Made by a program: the position numbers and the translations under genes | The notes under the pieces: generated by a model | Told to the model about the DNA's origin: nothing | What the model saw: only the letters and a program-made list of their open reading frames with translations | The model's database searches: none | Assembly (NCBI GenBank): GCA_937860285.1 | Contig: CALMBS010000036.1 | Span: forward strand, 1 to 28,750 | Source: an uncultured Chloroflexota bacterium | GTDB taxonomy: Bacteria; Chloroflexota; Dehalococcoidia; UBA2247; RBG-13-53-26 | Direction: 5' to 3' | Length of the DNA stretch: 28,750 nt | Shown: piece after piece, positions 7,271 through 15,352 of the stretch | How the letters are laid out: each line of letters opens with the position of its first letter | How positions within the stretch are numbered: the first letter of the stretch is position 1

Positions 7271-9382
7271 CTATCCTCCTCCGGTCCGGGTCCCCACAGC
7301 CTCCTTCGGCGGCGGAGTGCCCGACGGTGAGTCGTCCTTTCTCCTGAAGTCAGTGAACTTGAACTTGAACTCCGTGCCCCTGCTCCGGTTCACCTGCACC
7401 TCGGCGCCCAGCTGCTGGCCCAGCATCTTCACCAGGCGCAGGCCCAGGGACGTGGACTTTTCCAGGTCCGTCTCGGGCGGCAGGCCGACGCCGTTGTCAC
7501 CGATGATCATGGTGGTCCGGCCGTCAGCGTCCCCGAAGATGGTGATGTGGATCTCGCCCGCCCGGCCATCGGGGAAGGCGTACTTCAACGAGTTCGATAT
7601 AAGCTCGTTGACGATGAGGCCGCACGGGACGGCGGAATCCAGGCTGAGGTAGACGTTGCTGGCGTCAAGGACCAGATGGATCGACCTCCGGTCCACCCCG
7701 TAAGAAGCAAACAGGGCATTGGTGAGATCGCGCACGTACTCGCCGAAGTCCACCTCTCCCCGGCTGTTGTGGGGCTGCAGCCGCTCCTTGTAGAGCTTCT
7801 CATGAATGAGCGATATGGACTTGACCCTGTTGGAGCTCTCCTCGAACATGTGAACTATCTTGGGATCGGAGAGCCGCGTGGACTGCAGGTAGAGCAGGCT
7901 GGCGATGACCTGCAGGTTGTTCTTCACCCGGTGGTGGATCTCCTTGATGAGGGTCTCCTTCTTCTCCGCCTCAGCGTGGCGCTGGGTGACATCGAAGACC
8001 ACGCACAGCAGCTCGCCTTCCTTCTCGCTGGCCATCATCCGGACCTCGTAGAAGTAGTCGCGGCCGTCCACCGCCAGCTGGAACTCGAATATCTGGGCCT
8101 CCCCTGTCTTCAGGGCCACGTCCATGTGGTCCAGGCCACGCTGGATCACTTCGCGGGTCAGGTCGCTGTACTGCCGGGTCGGGTGGTACAGGGTCTTCCC
8201 CTGTATCTGGCGGTAGGGCTCCAGGATGTTCCCTCCCCTGGCCGACCGCCCCTCCAGCAGAGTGCCGTCCATGCCTATGCGGTACATCAGATCCGGGATG
8301 CCCTTGACCAGGGCCTTGTTCTGCGCCTCGCTCTCGCGCAGCTCCTTCTGCGATTTCTCCAGGGAGGCCAGCATGGAGTTGATGGACATCTCCAGGGTGG
8401 TCATTTCGTCGTTCCCGGTGACGTCGACACGCTGCGCCAGGTCTCCGGTGGTGCGCACGCGGACCACGCCGCTGCTCAGGCGCAGCAGCCGCGTCAGGAA
8501 GGCCCGCTGCACGAGGTAGCCGCCCGCCAGCCCCATCACCACGGCGACCGCCACGATGGCGCAGACCAGGTACAGCAGGGCGACCTGGCCCTGGTGATGG
8601 ATGTCGCGGGGCAGGTCCACCTGGAGGACAGCCGCCGGCTGGCCGTAGATATCATCGAGCACGCCATACCCGGAGATGCTGTTCTGGCCCAGGACCCGGA
8701 TGTATACGGGGGCGGCCTCGCCGGCGCCCATCTGGCTCTGGAGGACCCCGTCCGGCATCTCGGGATCGCTGAGCTCGCGAAGGGTCACCGCCAGGCCGGT
8801 AACCTCCGACAACCGGGCCATCTCGTCCTCGTCGAGGTACCGCGCCAGGACCATCATGCCGTCCATAAGCGCCCCTCCGACCGAGACCCGGGCCGGGTAT
8901 GAGGTCACCAGGAGCGGCCCCCACGTCTCCATCACAATGCCGGTCACGCCGGAGTCACCGTCCGGGGGCTGCATCAGGAGGCTGCCCGGCTCCATCTGCG
9001 CCACCAGGTCCGCGGGCAACGGCAGGCTCCCCCGCCCGTCGTCCCATCCGTACCCGTACAGCAGCCGGCCGGGCGCCGCGAAAACCACGAAGTTGAGGCC
9101 GAGGGCGGCCATCGTCTCGTTGTCCAGGCTCAGTCCGACGGACGCGTCGCCGTCACCGAGGGCGATCGAGCCCGTGGTCAGCTCACCGTCAGAAGCCATG
9201 TTGACCGCGGAGAACTCGCTGTAGAGGGTGGTCACGGCACGCGAGACGCTCTGCCGGGTCTCCCGCTCCTCCAAACGATCGAAGCGTCTCATCAGGACAA
9301 TCTGAGAGACAATAAGGGAGATGACTATGGCCGCAACGATGGCCACAATGGTGATGACTAGCGCTCGTCTGCGAAGCGACAT
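7271..9382 (-). CDS. Membrane histidine kinase: CHASE4-HAMP-PAS-HisKA_2
   Basis: A 703-residue sensor. TM1 is at about residues 8-31 and TM2 at about 268-292; the roughly 235 residues between them are extracytoplasmic and have the GYGWDDG signature of a CHASE4 sensor. HAMP (about 293-345) and PAS (about 355-470) follow. The kinase core belongs to the HisKA_2 subfamily, with phospho-acceptor motif HHRVKNNLQ (His483/484; His484 by analogy), then VNELISNSLKYAFPDG and DNGVGLPP in the ATPase. The C-terminal tail is Pro/Gly-rich and disordered. HisKA_2 kinases often drive non-DNA-binding outputs, which fits the adjacent receiver-PAS-HD-GYP gene four bases downstream. The start is the ATG at 9382 with GGAGAGG close upstream. 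The ligand is unknown. Confidence 0.92.
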   Translation of the reverse strand: MSLRRRALVITIVAIVAAIVISLIVSQIVLMRRFDRLEERETRQSVSRAVTTLYSEFSAVNMASDGELTTGSIALGDGDASVGLSLDNETMAALGLNFVVFAAPGRLLYGYGWDDGRGSLPLPADLVAQMEPGSLLMQPPDGDSGVTGIVMETWGPLLVTSYPARVSVGGALMDGMMVLARYLDEDEMARLSEVTGLAVTLRELSDPEMPDGVLQSQMGAGEAAPVYIRVLGQNSISGYGVLDDIYGQPAAVLQVDLPRDIHHQGQVALLYLVCAIVAVAVVMGLAGGYLVQRAFLTRLLRLSSGVVRVRTTGDLAQRVDVTGNDEMTTLEMSINSMLASLEKSQKELRESEAQNKALVKGIPDLMYRIGMDGTLLEGRSARGGNILEPYRQIQGKTLYHPTRQYSDLTREVIQRGLDHMDVALKTGEAQIFEFQLAVDGRDYFYEVRMMASEKEGELLCVVFDVTQRHAEAEKKETLIKEIHHRVKNNLQVIASLLYLQSTRLSDPKIVHMFEESSNRVKSISLIHEKLYKERLQPHNSRGEVDFGEYVRDLTNALFASYGVDRRSIHLVLDASNVYLSLDSAVPCGLIVNELISNSLKYAFPDGRAGEIHITIFGDADGRTTMIIGDNGVGLPPETDLEKSTSLGLRLVKMLGQQLGAEVQVNRSRGTEFKFKFTDFRRKDDSPSGTPPPKEAVGTRTGGG

Positions 9383-9517
9383 CCTCTCCGCTCTCTCCCG
9401 GGAGTGTCCGGGGATAGCAGCTAGTGTGCCGCAAGGACTTCACATCCGTGTCTCAACCCGGCAGTCCGGCCTCTCACGATCCTCACCGCTGTGCCTCGCA
9501 TGCGGGCGACGGCCGGC

Positions 9518-9547
9518 TTGGACGAACGCCGGCCGGTTCACTATCAT
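9518..9547 (+). promoter_or_regulatory. Promoter of the MobA-like gene
   Basis: TTGGAC (9518-9523) and TATCAT (9542-9547) with an 18-bp spacer, 18 bases before the chosen ATG. The predicted leader is very short (about 12 bases). Confidence 0.5.
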
Positions 9548-9565
9548 AAGAGTCAGGGGCTGACC

Positions 9566-10177
9566 ATGACGTCTATTGTGCTGGCCGGCGGTGAGGGAAA
9601 GCGCCTCGGGAAGAACAAGCTGTTTGAGGTCGTCGGAGGCCGGCCGCTGGTTCAGCGGGTCATCGACCGCCTGGACCCGATCAGCGACCGCATCCTGGTG
9701 GTGACCGGGGAGGGGCAGCCGCAGCCCGCCATCGAGGCCAGGCACGCCCGGCTCTCCTTCGCCTCCGACATCTACCCCAGGAAGGGCGTACTGGGAGGCA
9801 TCTTCACCGGCCTGTCCCTGACAGAGGCCGGCCACAGCCTGGTGGTGGCGGCCGACATGCCCTTCCTCAACCCGGGGCTGCTGCGATGGCTGATGGACGC
9901 CGCAGCCGGCTGTGACGTGGTCATGCCGCGCCTCCAGGGCCTGATTCATCCGCTTCATGCCGTGTACTCCAGGTCCTGCCTGCCCGCCTTCCGCCGGGAG
10001 CTGGAAGAGGGCCGCCTCCAGATCCGGGCCATCCTGCCCTCGGTTAGAGTGAAGTACGTAGACGAGGCCCAGATAGACAGGCTCGACCCGGACCATCTGA
10101 GTTTCCGCAACATCAACACTCTGGCCGATCTGGAAGAGGCCCGGAGGATCGCCGGCACGCTTGTTGACAGCGAATGA
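9566..10177 (+). CDS. mobA: MobA-like molybdenum cofactor nucleotidyltransferase
   Basis: A 203-residue NTP-transferase fold protein. The N-terminal nucleotide-binding loop LAGGEGKRLGKNKL and the metal-binding VAADMPFL are those of MobA, which attaches GMP to molybdopterin in the cytoplasm. GGIFTGL and the HPLHAVYSRSCLP segment also match MobA. The ATG at 9566 is used because the motif starts four residues in and GTCAGGGGC precedes it; an upstream ATG at 9491 would place the promoter inside the gene. No other molybdopterin genes are nearby, so a related sugar or CTP nucleotidyltransferase cannot be excluded. The downstream phosphorylase promoter overlaps its last codons. Confidence 0.8.
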   Translation: MTSIVLAGGEGKRLGKNKLFEVVGGRPLVQRVIDRLDPISDRILVVTGEGQPQPAIEARHARLSFASDIYPRKGVLGGIFTGLSLTEAGHSLVVAADMPFLNPGLLRWLMDAAAGCDVVMPRLQGLIHPLHAVYSRSCLPAFRRELEEGRLQIRAILPSVRVKYVDEAQIDRLDPDHLSFRNINTLADLEEARRIAGTLVDSE

Positions 10178-10192
10178 CCGGCGGGTTAGACT
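10164..10192 (+). promoter_or_regulatory. Promoter of the glucan phosphorylase gene
   Basis: TTGACA (10164-10169), a 17-bp spacer and TAGACT (10187-10192): a consensus -35 and a good -10 inside and just after the end of the MobA-like gene. The predicted start near 10199 leaves a leader of about 127 bases before the phosphorylase ATG. Confidence 0.7.
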
Positions 10193-10205
10193 ACGCCGTG
10201 TAGTC
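10189..10205. promoter_or_regulatory. Palindrome over the glgP -10 and start site
   Basis: GACTAC-GCCGT-GTAGTC, perfect 6-bp arms, overlaps the -10 and predicted start site of the promoter just upstream. This is a typical repressor-operator position. A second inverted repeat, GCGGCGCC/GGCGCCGC (10210-10239, 14-base loop), lies in the leader. Confidence 0.45.
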
Positions 10206-10325
10206 GATTGCGGCGCCGGCGGCCCAACGGAGGCGCCGCTCTGCCGGCAATCCCCCATCAGGAAGCAGCGATTGTCGGTGCATTGTCCCGGTAGCGGATT
10301 GAGAGAGAGACACGCGGCCTAGGCC

Positions 10326-12086
10326 ATGACCATGCTGTCCGAGAACGACGGGCTGCGCCCCGTGGTGGCCTACTTCTGTATGGAGGTGGGCCTTGATCCG
10401 GCCTTGCCGACCTATGCCGGGGGCCTGGGCATGCTCGCCGGGGACACCCTCTCCTCCGCCGCCGATCTCGGCATACCCATGGTAGGCGTCACCCTCCTCC
10501 ATCGCAAGGGCTATTTCCGCCAGCACCTGGACGAGAAGGGGGCCCAGGCCGAGACGGCCGCCACCTGGACGCCTGAAACCCTCCTGGAGGCCGTCCCCGA
10601 GCACGTATCGGTGACCATCGAAGGGCGACCGGTGCGCATCAGGGCCTGGCTCTACGGCCTGACGGGGATCTCGGGCCACACGGTGCCCGTCTACTTCCTG
10701 GACACGGCGCTCCCGGAGAACACGGCCTGGGACCGGACCCTGACCGATCACCTCTATGGCGGCGATTCCCACTACCGGCTTTGCCAGGAGGTCATCCTGG
10801 GGCTCGGGGGCGCGGCCATGCTGGCCGCCATCGGCTACCGGAACGTCCAGGTCTATCACATGAACGAAGGCCACTCGGCGCTGCTGACCTTGGCCGTGGC
10901 CATGGAGCTCTCGGAGGGCTCCAGCATAGGCGAGCTGTCCCAGGTGACGATGAACGCCGTCAGGCGGCGCTGCGTCTTCACCACTCACACCCCTGTCCCT
11001 GCCGGTCATGACCGCTTCCCCGCATCGCTGGTCTCGCAGGTCCTGGGTGAGGAGCTCACCTCCGCGCTGCAATCAGGGAGGTGCTTCCTGGATGGCATCC
11101 TGAACATGACCTACCTGGCCTTCTCCTTCTCGCACTACGTCAACGGTGTTTCCATGCACCACGAGGAGATCGCCCACAGCATGTTCCCCAACTACCCCAT
11201 CAACTCGATCACCAACGGGGTGCATGCCGTCAACTGGACGTCTCCCTCCTTCAAGGAGGTCTTCGACCGGCACATTCCGGAGTGGCGCTGGGACAACCTC
11301 TACCTGCGCTACGCCGTCAGCATCGACCTGGGAGACATCAGGGAGGCGCACGCTCACGCCAAGCAGGCGCTCATGAATGAGGTGAGGGAACGCACGGGGG
11401 AGGTCCTGGACCCGGAGGTGCTGACCATCGGCTTCGCCAGGCGGGCCACGGCCTACAAGAGGGCCGACCTGCTGTTCTCCGATCTCGATCGGCTGACCCG
11501 CATCGTCAGCCGCGCCGGCCCGCTCCAGGTGCTCTACGGGGGCAAGGCCCACCCCAACGACGATGGCGGGAAGCGGCTCATACAGAGCATTTTCGCGGCG
11601 GCCGCCGCGCTCCGGGACAAGGTGAAGATCGTCTATCTTGAGGAATACGACATGAGCCTGGCCAAGTACGTCTGCTCGGGCGTAGACCTGTGGCTCAACA
11701 CCCCCCAGAAGCCATTCGAGGCTTCCGGGACCAGCGGCATGAAGGCGGCGCTGAACGGTGTTCCCAGCCTCAGCGTTCTGGACGGCTGGTGGATCGAGGG
11801 CAACGTGGAGGGCGTGACCGGCTGGGCCATAGGCGACACCTGGGAGGCCGAGAGCGATCCGGCCAGGGAGACCTCCTCCCTGTACGACAAGCTGGAGCAG
11901 GTGATCGTGCCGATGTTCTACCAGAGGCCCGACGAGTACAGCCGCGTCATGCGCTGGGCCATCGCCATCAACGGTTCGTACTACAACGCGCAGCGCATGC
12001 TGCTCCAGTATCTCAACAACGCCTACGTGTCAACGAGTGGGGCGCTCTGGTCCCCGAAGTATCCCCACGAATACGACCACGGCTAG
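10326..12086 (+). CDS. glgP: Short-form alpha-glucan phosphorylase
   Basis: A 586-residue GT35 enzyme that releases glucose-1-phosphate from glycogen or maltodextrin in the cytoplasm. YFCMEVGL at the start, TYAGGLGMLAGD near residue 36, TTHTPVPAGHDRF near 225, TNGVHAVNW near 300 and EASGTSGMKAALNG near 465 mark the TIGR02094 subfamily. Lys473 in the last motif is the predicted pyridoxal-phosphate lysine. At 586 residues it lacks the N-terminal DUF3417 extension of the 700-850-residue versions. Two in-frame ATGs (10326, 10332) are possible, both with weak ribosome sites. It has its own promoter at 10164-10192 and no other glycogen gene beside it. It ends with a 4-bp convergent overlap with the Mut7-C gene. 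Confidence 0.92.
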   Translation: MTMLSENDGLRPVVAYFCMEVGLDPALPTYAGGLGMLAGDTLSSAADLGIPMVGVTLLHRKGYFRQHLDEKGAQAETAATWTPETLLEAVPEHVSVTIEGRPVRIRAWLYGLTGISGHTVPVYFLDTALPENTAWDRTLTDHLYGGDSHYRLCQEVILGLGGAAMLAAIGYRNVQVYHMNEGHSALLTLAVAMELSEGSSIGELSQVTMNAVRRRCVFTTHTPVPAGHDRFPASLVSQVLGEELTSALQSGRCFLDGILNMTYLAFSFSHYVNGVSMHHEEIAHSMFPNYPINSITNGVHAVNWTSPSFKEVFDRHIPEWRWDNLYLRYAVSIDLGDIREAHAHAKQALMNEVRERTGEVLDPEVLTIGFARRATAYKRADLLFSDLDRLTRIVSRAGPLQVLYGGKAHPNDDGGKRLIQSIFAAAAALRDKVKIVYLEEYDMSLAKYVCSGVDLWLNTPQKPFEASGTSGMKAALNGVPSLSVLDGWWIEGNVEGVTGWAIGDTWEAESDPARETSSLYDKLEQVIVPMFYQRPDEYSRVMRWAIAINGSYYNAQRMLLQYLNNAYVSTSGALWSPKYPHEYDHG

Positions 12087-12595
12087 CCGCGGGCCGCGCC
12101 GGGTCCAGGCGGCAGGCCCGGGGCCCCGGCCCTCATCTCCTCCAGGGCCTGCTTCATGCGCTGCCAGTGGGTGCCCTGCCAGTAGACCCGCCCGCACGAC
12201 GGGCACTGCACGTACTGGGCCTGAGTCCTGAAGACGTAGGGGGGAACGAGGTCCTTCACCTCCTCCCGGCCCCGCGGCAGCAGCGGCCGGTTGCACTCCA
12301 GGCACCGGGTAAACTCCGTCCCCCGCCAGTCCAGGTTGAGCTCCTCCATGACGTGCCGCAGCTGCCTCTTCGGGTCATCGTCCCGGGTGAGGACGACCCG
12401 GAGACGGCCGCTCACCGCCACGCGGCGCCTGGCGATCTGGGTATCCCTGGTCACCAGCACGCGGCCCTCCCGAAGGGCCAGCTCCACCAGCTGGCCATCG
12501 TCTATGTCCCGGAAGAACAGGGTGTCGTAGCCCATCATCCGGAGCCACCGGGCCAGCTTGCCGGCATTGCAGTCGACAACGAAGCTGATCTCCAT
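12083..12595 (-). CDS. Mut7-C RNase-domain protein with zinc ribbon
   Basis: A 170-residue protein. The N-terminal part (about 1-85) is the PIN-like Mut7-C fold, with acidic residues at Asp8, Asp30 and Asp51 (VTRDTQIARRR). The C-terminal part has two CxxC knuckles (Cys98/101 and Cys131/134) and the family's CGRVYWQGTHWQRM signature. These proteins are predicted RNases, by relation to the C-terminal domain of nematode MUT-7; the RNA target in bacteria is unknown. The C-terminus is a Gly/Pro/Ala tail. It follows the metallo-beta-lactamase gene by nine bases with a GGGGGG site, forming a two-gene unit. Confidence 0.88.
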   Translation of the reverse strand: MEISFVVDCNAGKLARWLRMMGYDTLFFRDIDDGQLVELALREGRVLVTRDTQIARRRVAVSGRLRVVLTRDDDPKRQLRHVMEELNLDWRGTEFTRCLECNRPLLPRGREEVKDLVPPYVFRTQAQYVQCPSCGRVYWQGTHWQRMKQALEEMRAGAPGLPPGPGAARG

Positions 12596-12604
12596 CAGCC
12601 CCCC

Positions 12605-13372
12605 CTACACGTTGACCGTCATCCCTTCCCGTCCCAGGGTGATGCTGGCTTCCAGCTCCCGGGCGATGCCGGCCACCTCCGCGGCCACCTCCGCCTCGCG
12701 GGCCTGGTCGAGGTGGACCAGCACGACCCGCGGCAGGTACCCCTTCGCCTGGCGGAAGCCAGCCAGCTCCGCCGCCAGCTGAGGCGGAGAGAGGTGCCCC
12801 TTCTGCCGGGCCCGGTCCTGCATCTCTCCCACAAAGGTCATCTCGGTGATCAGCAGGTCAGGCGCTACGTGCTCCCAGCAGGGCGACAGCCCCCCCCCGG
12901 TGTCACCGGTAAAGAAGAGCCTCCGGCCGCCCGGAGAGGTGACCTGGAACCCCACGGCCGGCACACTGTGCGGCACCGGCACCGCCAGGACGGAGTAACC
13001 CGCTGCATCGAAGGGCCGGTACTCCTCGATCCGGTGGGACCTGAGGGAAGGACGTCCCGGGGGCCACTCGAGGAGGTTGGGGTACAGCTGGCCGTCAAGC
13101 AGGTGGGTGGAGAGGGTCTCGAAGAGCACGCCGGTGCCGTAGACCTCCAGGCAGCCCCGGTAGGCCAGGTTGAGGCCTATCATCGGCAGGTCCTTCACGT
13201 GATCATAGTGATGGTGCGTGACCAGGACCGCCTTGAGCCGGACCTGGTCCGGCAGCTCCAGGCCGGAGCACAGGCTGCCGGCGTCGATGGCCAGCAGGCC
13301 GTCGATCAGCAGCGATGTCGGCCTGGCTTCGCCGGTCTCCGTCTGGTGGGCGCCCAGAATGCGGACTTCCAT
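12605..13372 (-). CDS. MBL-fold metallohydrolase
   Basis: A 255-residue metallo-beta-lactamase-fold enzyme. The metal motif THHHYDH (His53, His55, Asp57, His58) is intact, followed by VPHS, the bridging-Asp segment FTGDTGGG and a C-terminal LVHLDQ. Overall layout resembles class II cyclic-nucleotide phosphodiesterases and ribonuclease Z-like enzymes, but the substrate cannot be assigned. The start is ATG 13372, with a TTG just before it as alternative; no strong ribosome site is visible for either. It is co-transcribed with the Mut7-C gene nine bases downstream, which hints at an RNA or nucleotide role, and its promoter is legible at 13430-13458. Confidence 0.87.
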   Translation of the reverse strand: MEVRILGAHQTETGEARPTSLLIDGLLAIDAGSLCSGLELPDQVRLKAVLVTHHHYDHVKDLPMIGLNLAYRGCLEVYGTGVLFETLSTHLLDGQLYPNLLEWPPGRPSLRSHRIEEYRPFDAAGYSVLAVPVPHSVPAVGFQVTSPGGRRLFFTGDTGGGLSPCWEHVAPDLLITEMTFVGEMQDRARQKGHLSPPQLAAELAGFRQAKGYLPRVVLVHLDQAREAEVAAEVAGIARELEASITLGREGMTVNV

Positions 13373-13429
13373 CAACCGTATCCATAGCCAGACGCCCTCC
13401 CCGCCGGCCGGGCGTCCCCCTCAAGGGCC

Positions 13430-13458
13430 CTTATACCACAACCACCGGGGCCGGGCAA
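13430..13458 (-). promoter_or_regulatory. Promoter of the MBL-Mut7-C unit
   Basis: On the minus strand TTGCCC (13458-13453), a 17-bp spacer and TATAAG (13435-13430), with an extended TGTGG directly before the -10. A start near 13423 gives a leader of about 50 bases. Confidence 0.55.
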
Positions 13459-13494
13459 ACGCCGGGCGATTCCGGCTGGGCTACCTGCGCAGGC

Positions 13495-13505
13495 TGTGCT
13501 AGAAT
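13495..13505 (+). promoter_or_regulatory. Extended -10 promoter of the DUF1616 operon
   Basis: TGTGCTAGAAT, an extended -10 with TAGAAT at 13500-13505 and no recognisable -35. It sits 37 bases before the chosen GTG of the DUF1616 gene. Confidence 0.5.
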
Positions 13506-13541
13506 ACTTGCCGTGGAGTGGTTTGGCATGGGGCGCGCCCG

Positions 13542-14858
13542 GTGACCGGCATCAGGCTCAAGAACGAGCTGCTGCTCATCAACCTCTGCTCGGTGATTCT
13601 GATCGTGGTGGCCTGGCCGGTGCAGGTCTGGGCCCTCCGGCTGGTCCTGGGACTCCCGTTCCTTCTCTTCTTCCCCGGGTATACGGTCATGGCCACCCTC
13701 TTCCCGGGAAAGAGTGACGTAGGGGGGGCACAACGGGTGGCGCTGTCCGTCGCCTTTTCGATCATCATCTCCGCGGCCGTCGGGTTCGCCTTGAACTTCC
13801 TCTGGGAGATCGACCTCCATCCGGTCCTGGCCGGCATCGCCGTCTTCACCGCGATCATGTCGGCCCTGGCCTGGATCCGCAGAAGCAGGATCCCGCAAGA
13901 GGAGCGCCTGGAGATCGTGTTCAACTCGCCCTTCCGGGCGGGAGGGCGCTTCAGCGCCCTGGACAAGATGGTGTCCATGGTCCTGGTGGTGGCCTTCCTG
14001 GCCGCCATCGTCACGCTGGTCGCCGTGGTGGCCAACCCGAAGCAAGGCGAGAAATACAGCGGCCTCTACGTGCGCGGCGCCCAGAGCCGCCCTACCGAGG
14101 TGGCGGCCGGCCAGCCGGCCATCGTGACGCTGGGGGTCACCAATCACGAAGGGGAGACCATGACCTACCGTATCGAGGTGAGGGCCGGGAACCAGGTGCT
14201 GAAGACCACCGAATCCATCAGGCTCGCCCCGGACGGCGTCTGGGAGAACGAAGTCAGCTTCGTCCCGACGGAGGTGTGCGCCACCACCGCCCTGACCGAG
14301 ATCGTGAACGAGGCCACGGACAATACTTCCGCGACCGGGACGAGCAGCATCCAGGTGGCGTCGGTGGAGCACCTGGCGCCAGGCGACAGGATATGGGTCG
14401 GGCAGGAAGCGGCCGTGGTCAAAGCCGTCGCCGGCAGCAGGGTGAGCCTGGTTGAGCCCCTCATCCAGGGACACGAGGTCGGCACGGACGTCATAGAGGT
14501 CCTCCGGATCGAGTTCCGGCTGGTGAAGGTACGGCAGATCGGCGGCCAGGCCGGGACCTCCCTGGCACTCTGGGTAGGCAAGGACCGTCTTCAGGCCGAT
14601 GTGTCAAACCTGGACCAGAAGGAGGCTGCCTACCAGGTCTCACTCGAGGTCGGCGAGAGCTACCAGGAGGGGACGACCACCATCGCCTCGGCCGTCCAGA
14701 AGGTCTCTGCAGGCCAGTCCTGGAGCCAGCAGGTCGACTACGATTTCTCCGAGAAGCACGAGATTCAGTTCTCTCTTTTCCGGGATGGCAAGATCGCCTA
14801 CCAGAGAATGGAGCTGGGATGCTACCCCAGCCTGTTCCTGTGGGTCCACGTGGCATAG
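13542..14858 (+). CDS. DUF1616 multi-pass membrane protein with inserted beta-module
   Basis: A protein of about 438 residues. Five predicted membrane helices fill the first 165 residues, with the DUF1616 signature LRLVLGLPFLLFFPGYT in helix 2. A large, probably extracytoplasmic beta-rich region follows. Within it, a segment of roughly 55 residues (GDRIWVG...VVKAV.GSRVSLVEPL..GHEVGTDVIEV, near residues 265-320) looks like a module I associate with bacterial surface proteins, and it makes the protein longer than the usual DUF1616. The start is uncertain: GTG 13542 (30 bases after the predicted transcript start) or GTG 13518. It heads a run of closely spaced plus-strand genes to 17593. DUF1616 has no established biochemical function; some relatives sit near envelope or surface-glycan genes. 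Confidence 0.82.
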   Translation: MTGIRLKNELLLINLCSVILIVVAWPVQVWALRLVLGLPFLLFFPGYTVMATLFPGKSDVGGAQRVALSVAFSIIISAAVGFALNFLWEIDLHPVLAGIAVFTAIMSALAWIRRSRIPQEERLEIVFNSPFRAGGRFSALDKMVSMVLVVAFLAAIVTLVAVVANPKQGEKYSGLYVRGAQSRPTEVAAGQPAIVTLGVTNHEGETMTYRIEVRAGNQVLKTTESIRLAPDGVWENEVSFVPTEVCATTALTEIVNEATDNTSATGTSSIQVASVEHLAPGDRIWVGQEAAVVKAVAGSRVSLVEPLIQGHEVGTDVIEVLRIEFRLVKVRQIGGQAGTSLALWVGKDRLQADVSNLDQKEAAYQVSLEVGESYQEGTTTIASAVQKVSAGQSWSQQVDYDFSEKHEIQFSLFRDGKIAYQRMELGCYPSLFLWVHVA

Positions 14859-14877
14859 GAAGCGTCCAGGAGGCTCT

Positions 14878-15051
14878 ATGATGGATACGGCCGCCAACGT
14901 CATGCTCATCTTCGCCGGGGCGCTGATGATCGCCGAGGGCGTGGTCAAGTTCATCAAGCCGGACCTCAGGGTCCTCCGGATGGGCCTGCCCTGCGGCGGC
15001 GGCCTGGCCATCCTCGGTGTCGCACTGGTCCTGAAGGGGGCGGCAGGCTAG
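14878..15051 (+). CDS. Small two-helix membrane protein
   Basis: A 57-residue hydrophobic protein with two predicted membrane helices (about residues 6-24 and 33-53) around a basic loop (KFIKPDLRVLR). AGGAGG at 14868-14873 lies four bases before ATG 14878 and seven before ATG 14881, so either could start translation. A longer in-frame extension upstream overlaps the DUF1616 gene and is a shadow. The spacing places it in the DUF1616 operon. I do not recognise a family. Confidence 0.75.
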   Translation: MMDTAANVMLIFAGALMIAEGVVKFIKPDLRVLRMGLPCGGGLAILGVALVLKGAAG

Positions 15052-15054
15052 GGA

Positions 15055-15339
15055 ATGAGACCGCAGGACCGCAGACAGCGCATCCAGAGAAACCGGGCTA
15101 TCGCCGTTCAGGTCGCCATGATCCTGGCCGGGCTGGGCATCGGGACCTACTTCCTGGTGAAGGCGGTGAGCGGCGAGGCGGAGGCCAGAGGCTTCAACAT
15201 CCTGGCCACCTGCGGCTGCTACGGGGTGGCCGCTTTCTACTGCTGGCTCCAGGTGCGCCGCTGGAGGCGGGAGAAGCGGGCCAGGCAGGTCCTGGCGGAG
15301 AAGCAGCGGCGAAAGTCGGGCGGCGCAGGGCGGCGATAG
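15055..15339 (+). CDS. Small membrane protein with basic C-terminal tail
   Basis: A 94-residue protein: a basic N-terminus, a membrane helix at about 17-38, a second at about 47-66 containing a CGCYG cluster, then a strongly basic Arg/Lys tail of about 28 residues that should lie in the cytoplasm. It begins three bases after the stop of the preceding small membrane gene, with AGGGA upstream. No family recognised. Confidence 0.72.
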   Translation: MRPQDRRQRIQRNRAIAVQVAMILAGLGIGTYFLVKAVSGEAEARGFNILATCGCYGVAAFYCWLQVRRWRREKRARQVLAEKQRRKSGGAGRR

Positions 15340-15352
15340 CGCCGCCGGGGCA

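Noticed and set aside
10199..10325. Riboswitch in the phosphorylase leader
   Set aside because: Only simple inverted repeats are visible. No known riboswitch core or terminator with a T-tract could be recognised.
11690..13387. Long plus-strand open frame of 565 codons
   Set aside because: It spans the end of the phosphorylase in the wrong frame, then runs antisense to the Mut7-C and MBL genes. The composition is shadow-like.
14599..14877. N-terminal extension of the first small membrane protein
   Set aside because: It overlaps the DUF1616 gene in another frame and is Ser/Arg-rich shadow. AGGAGG at 14868-14873 marks the true start.
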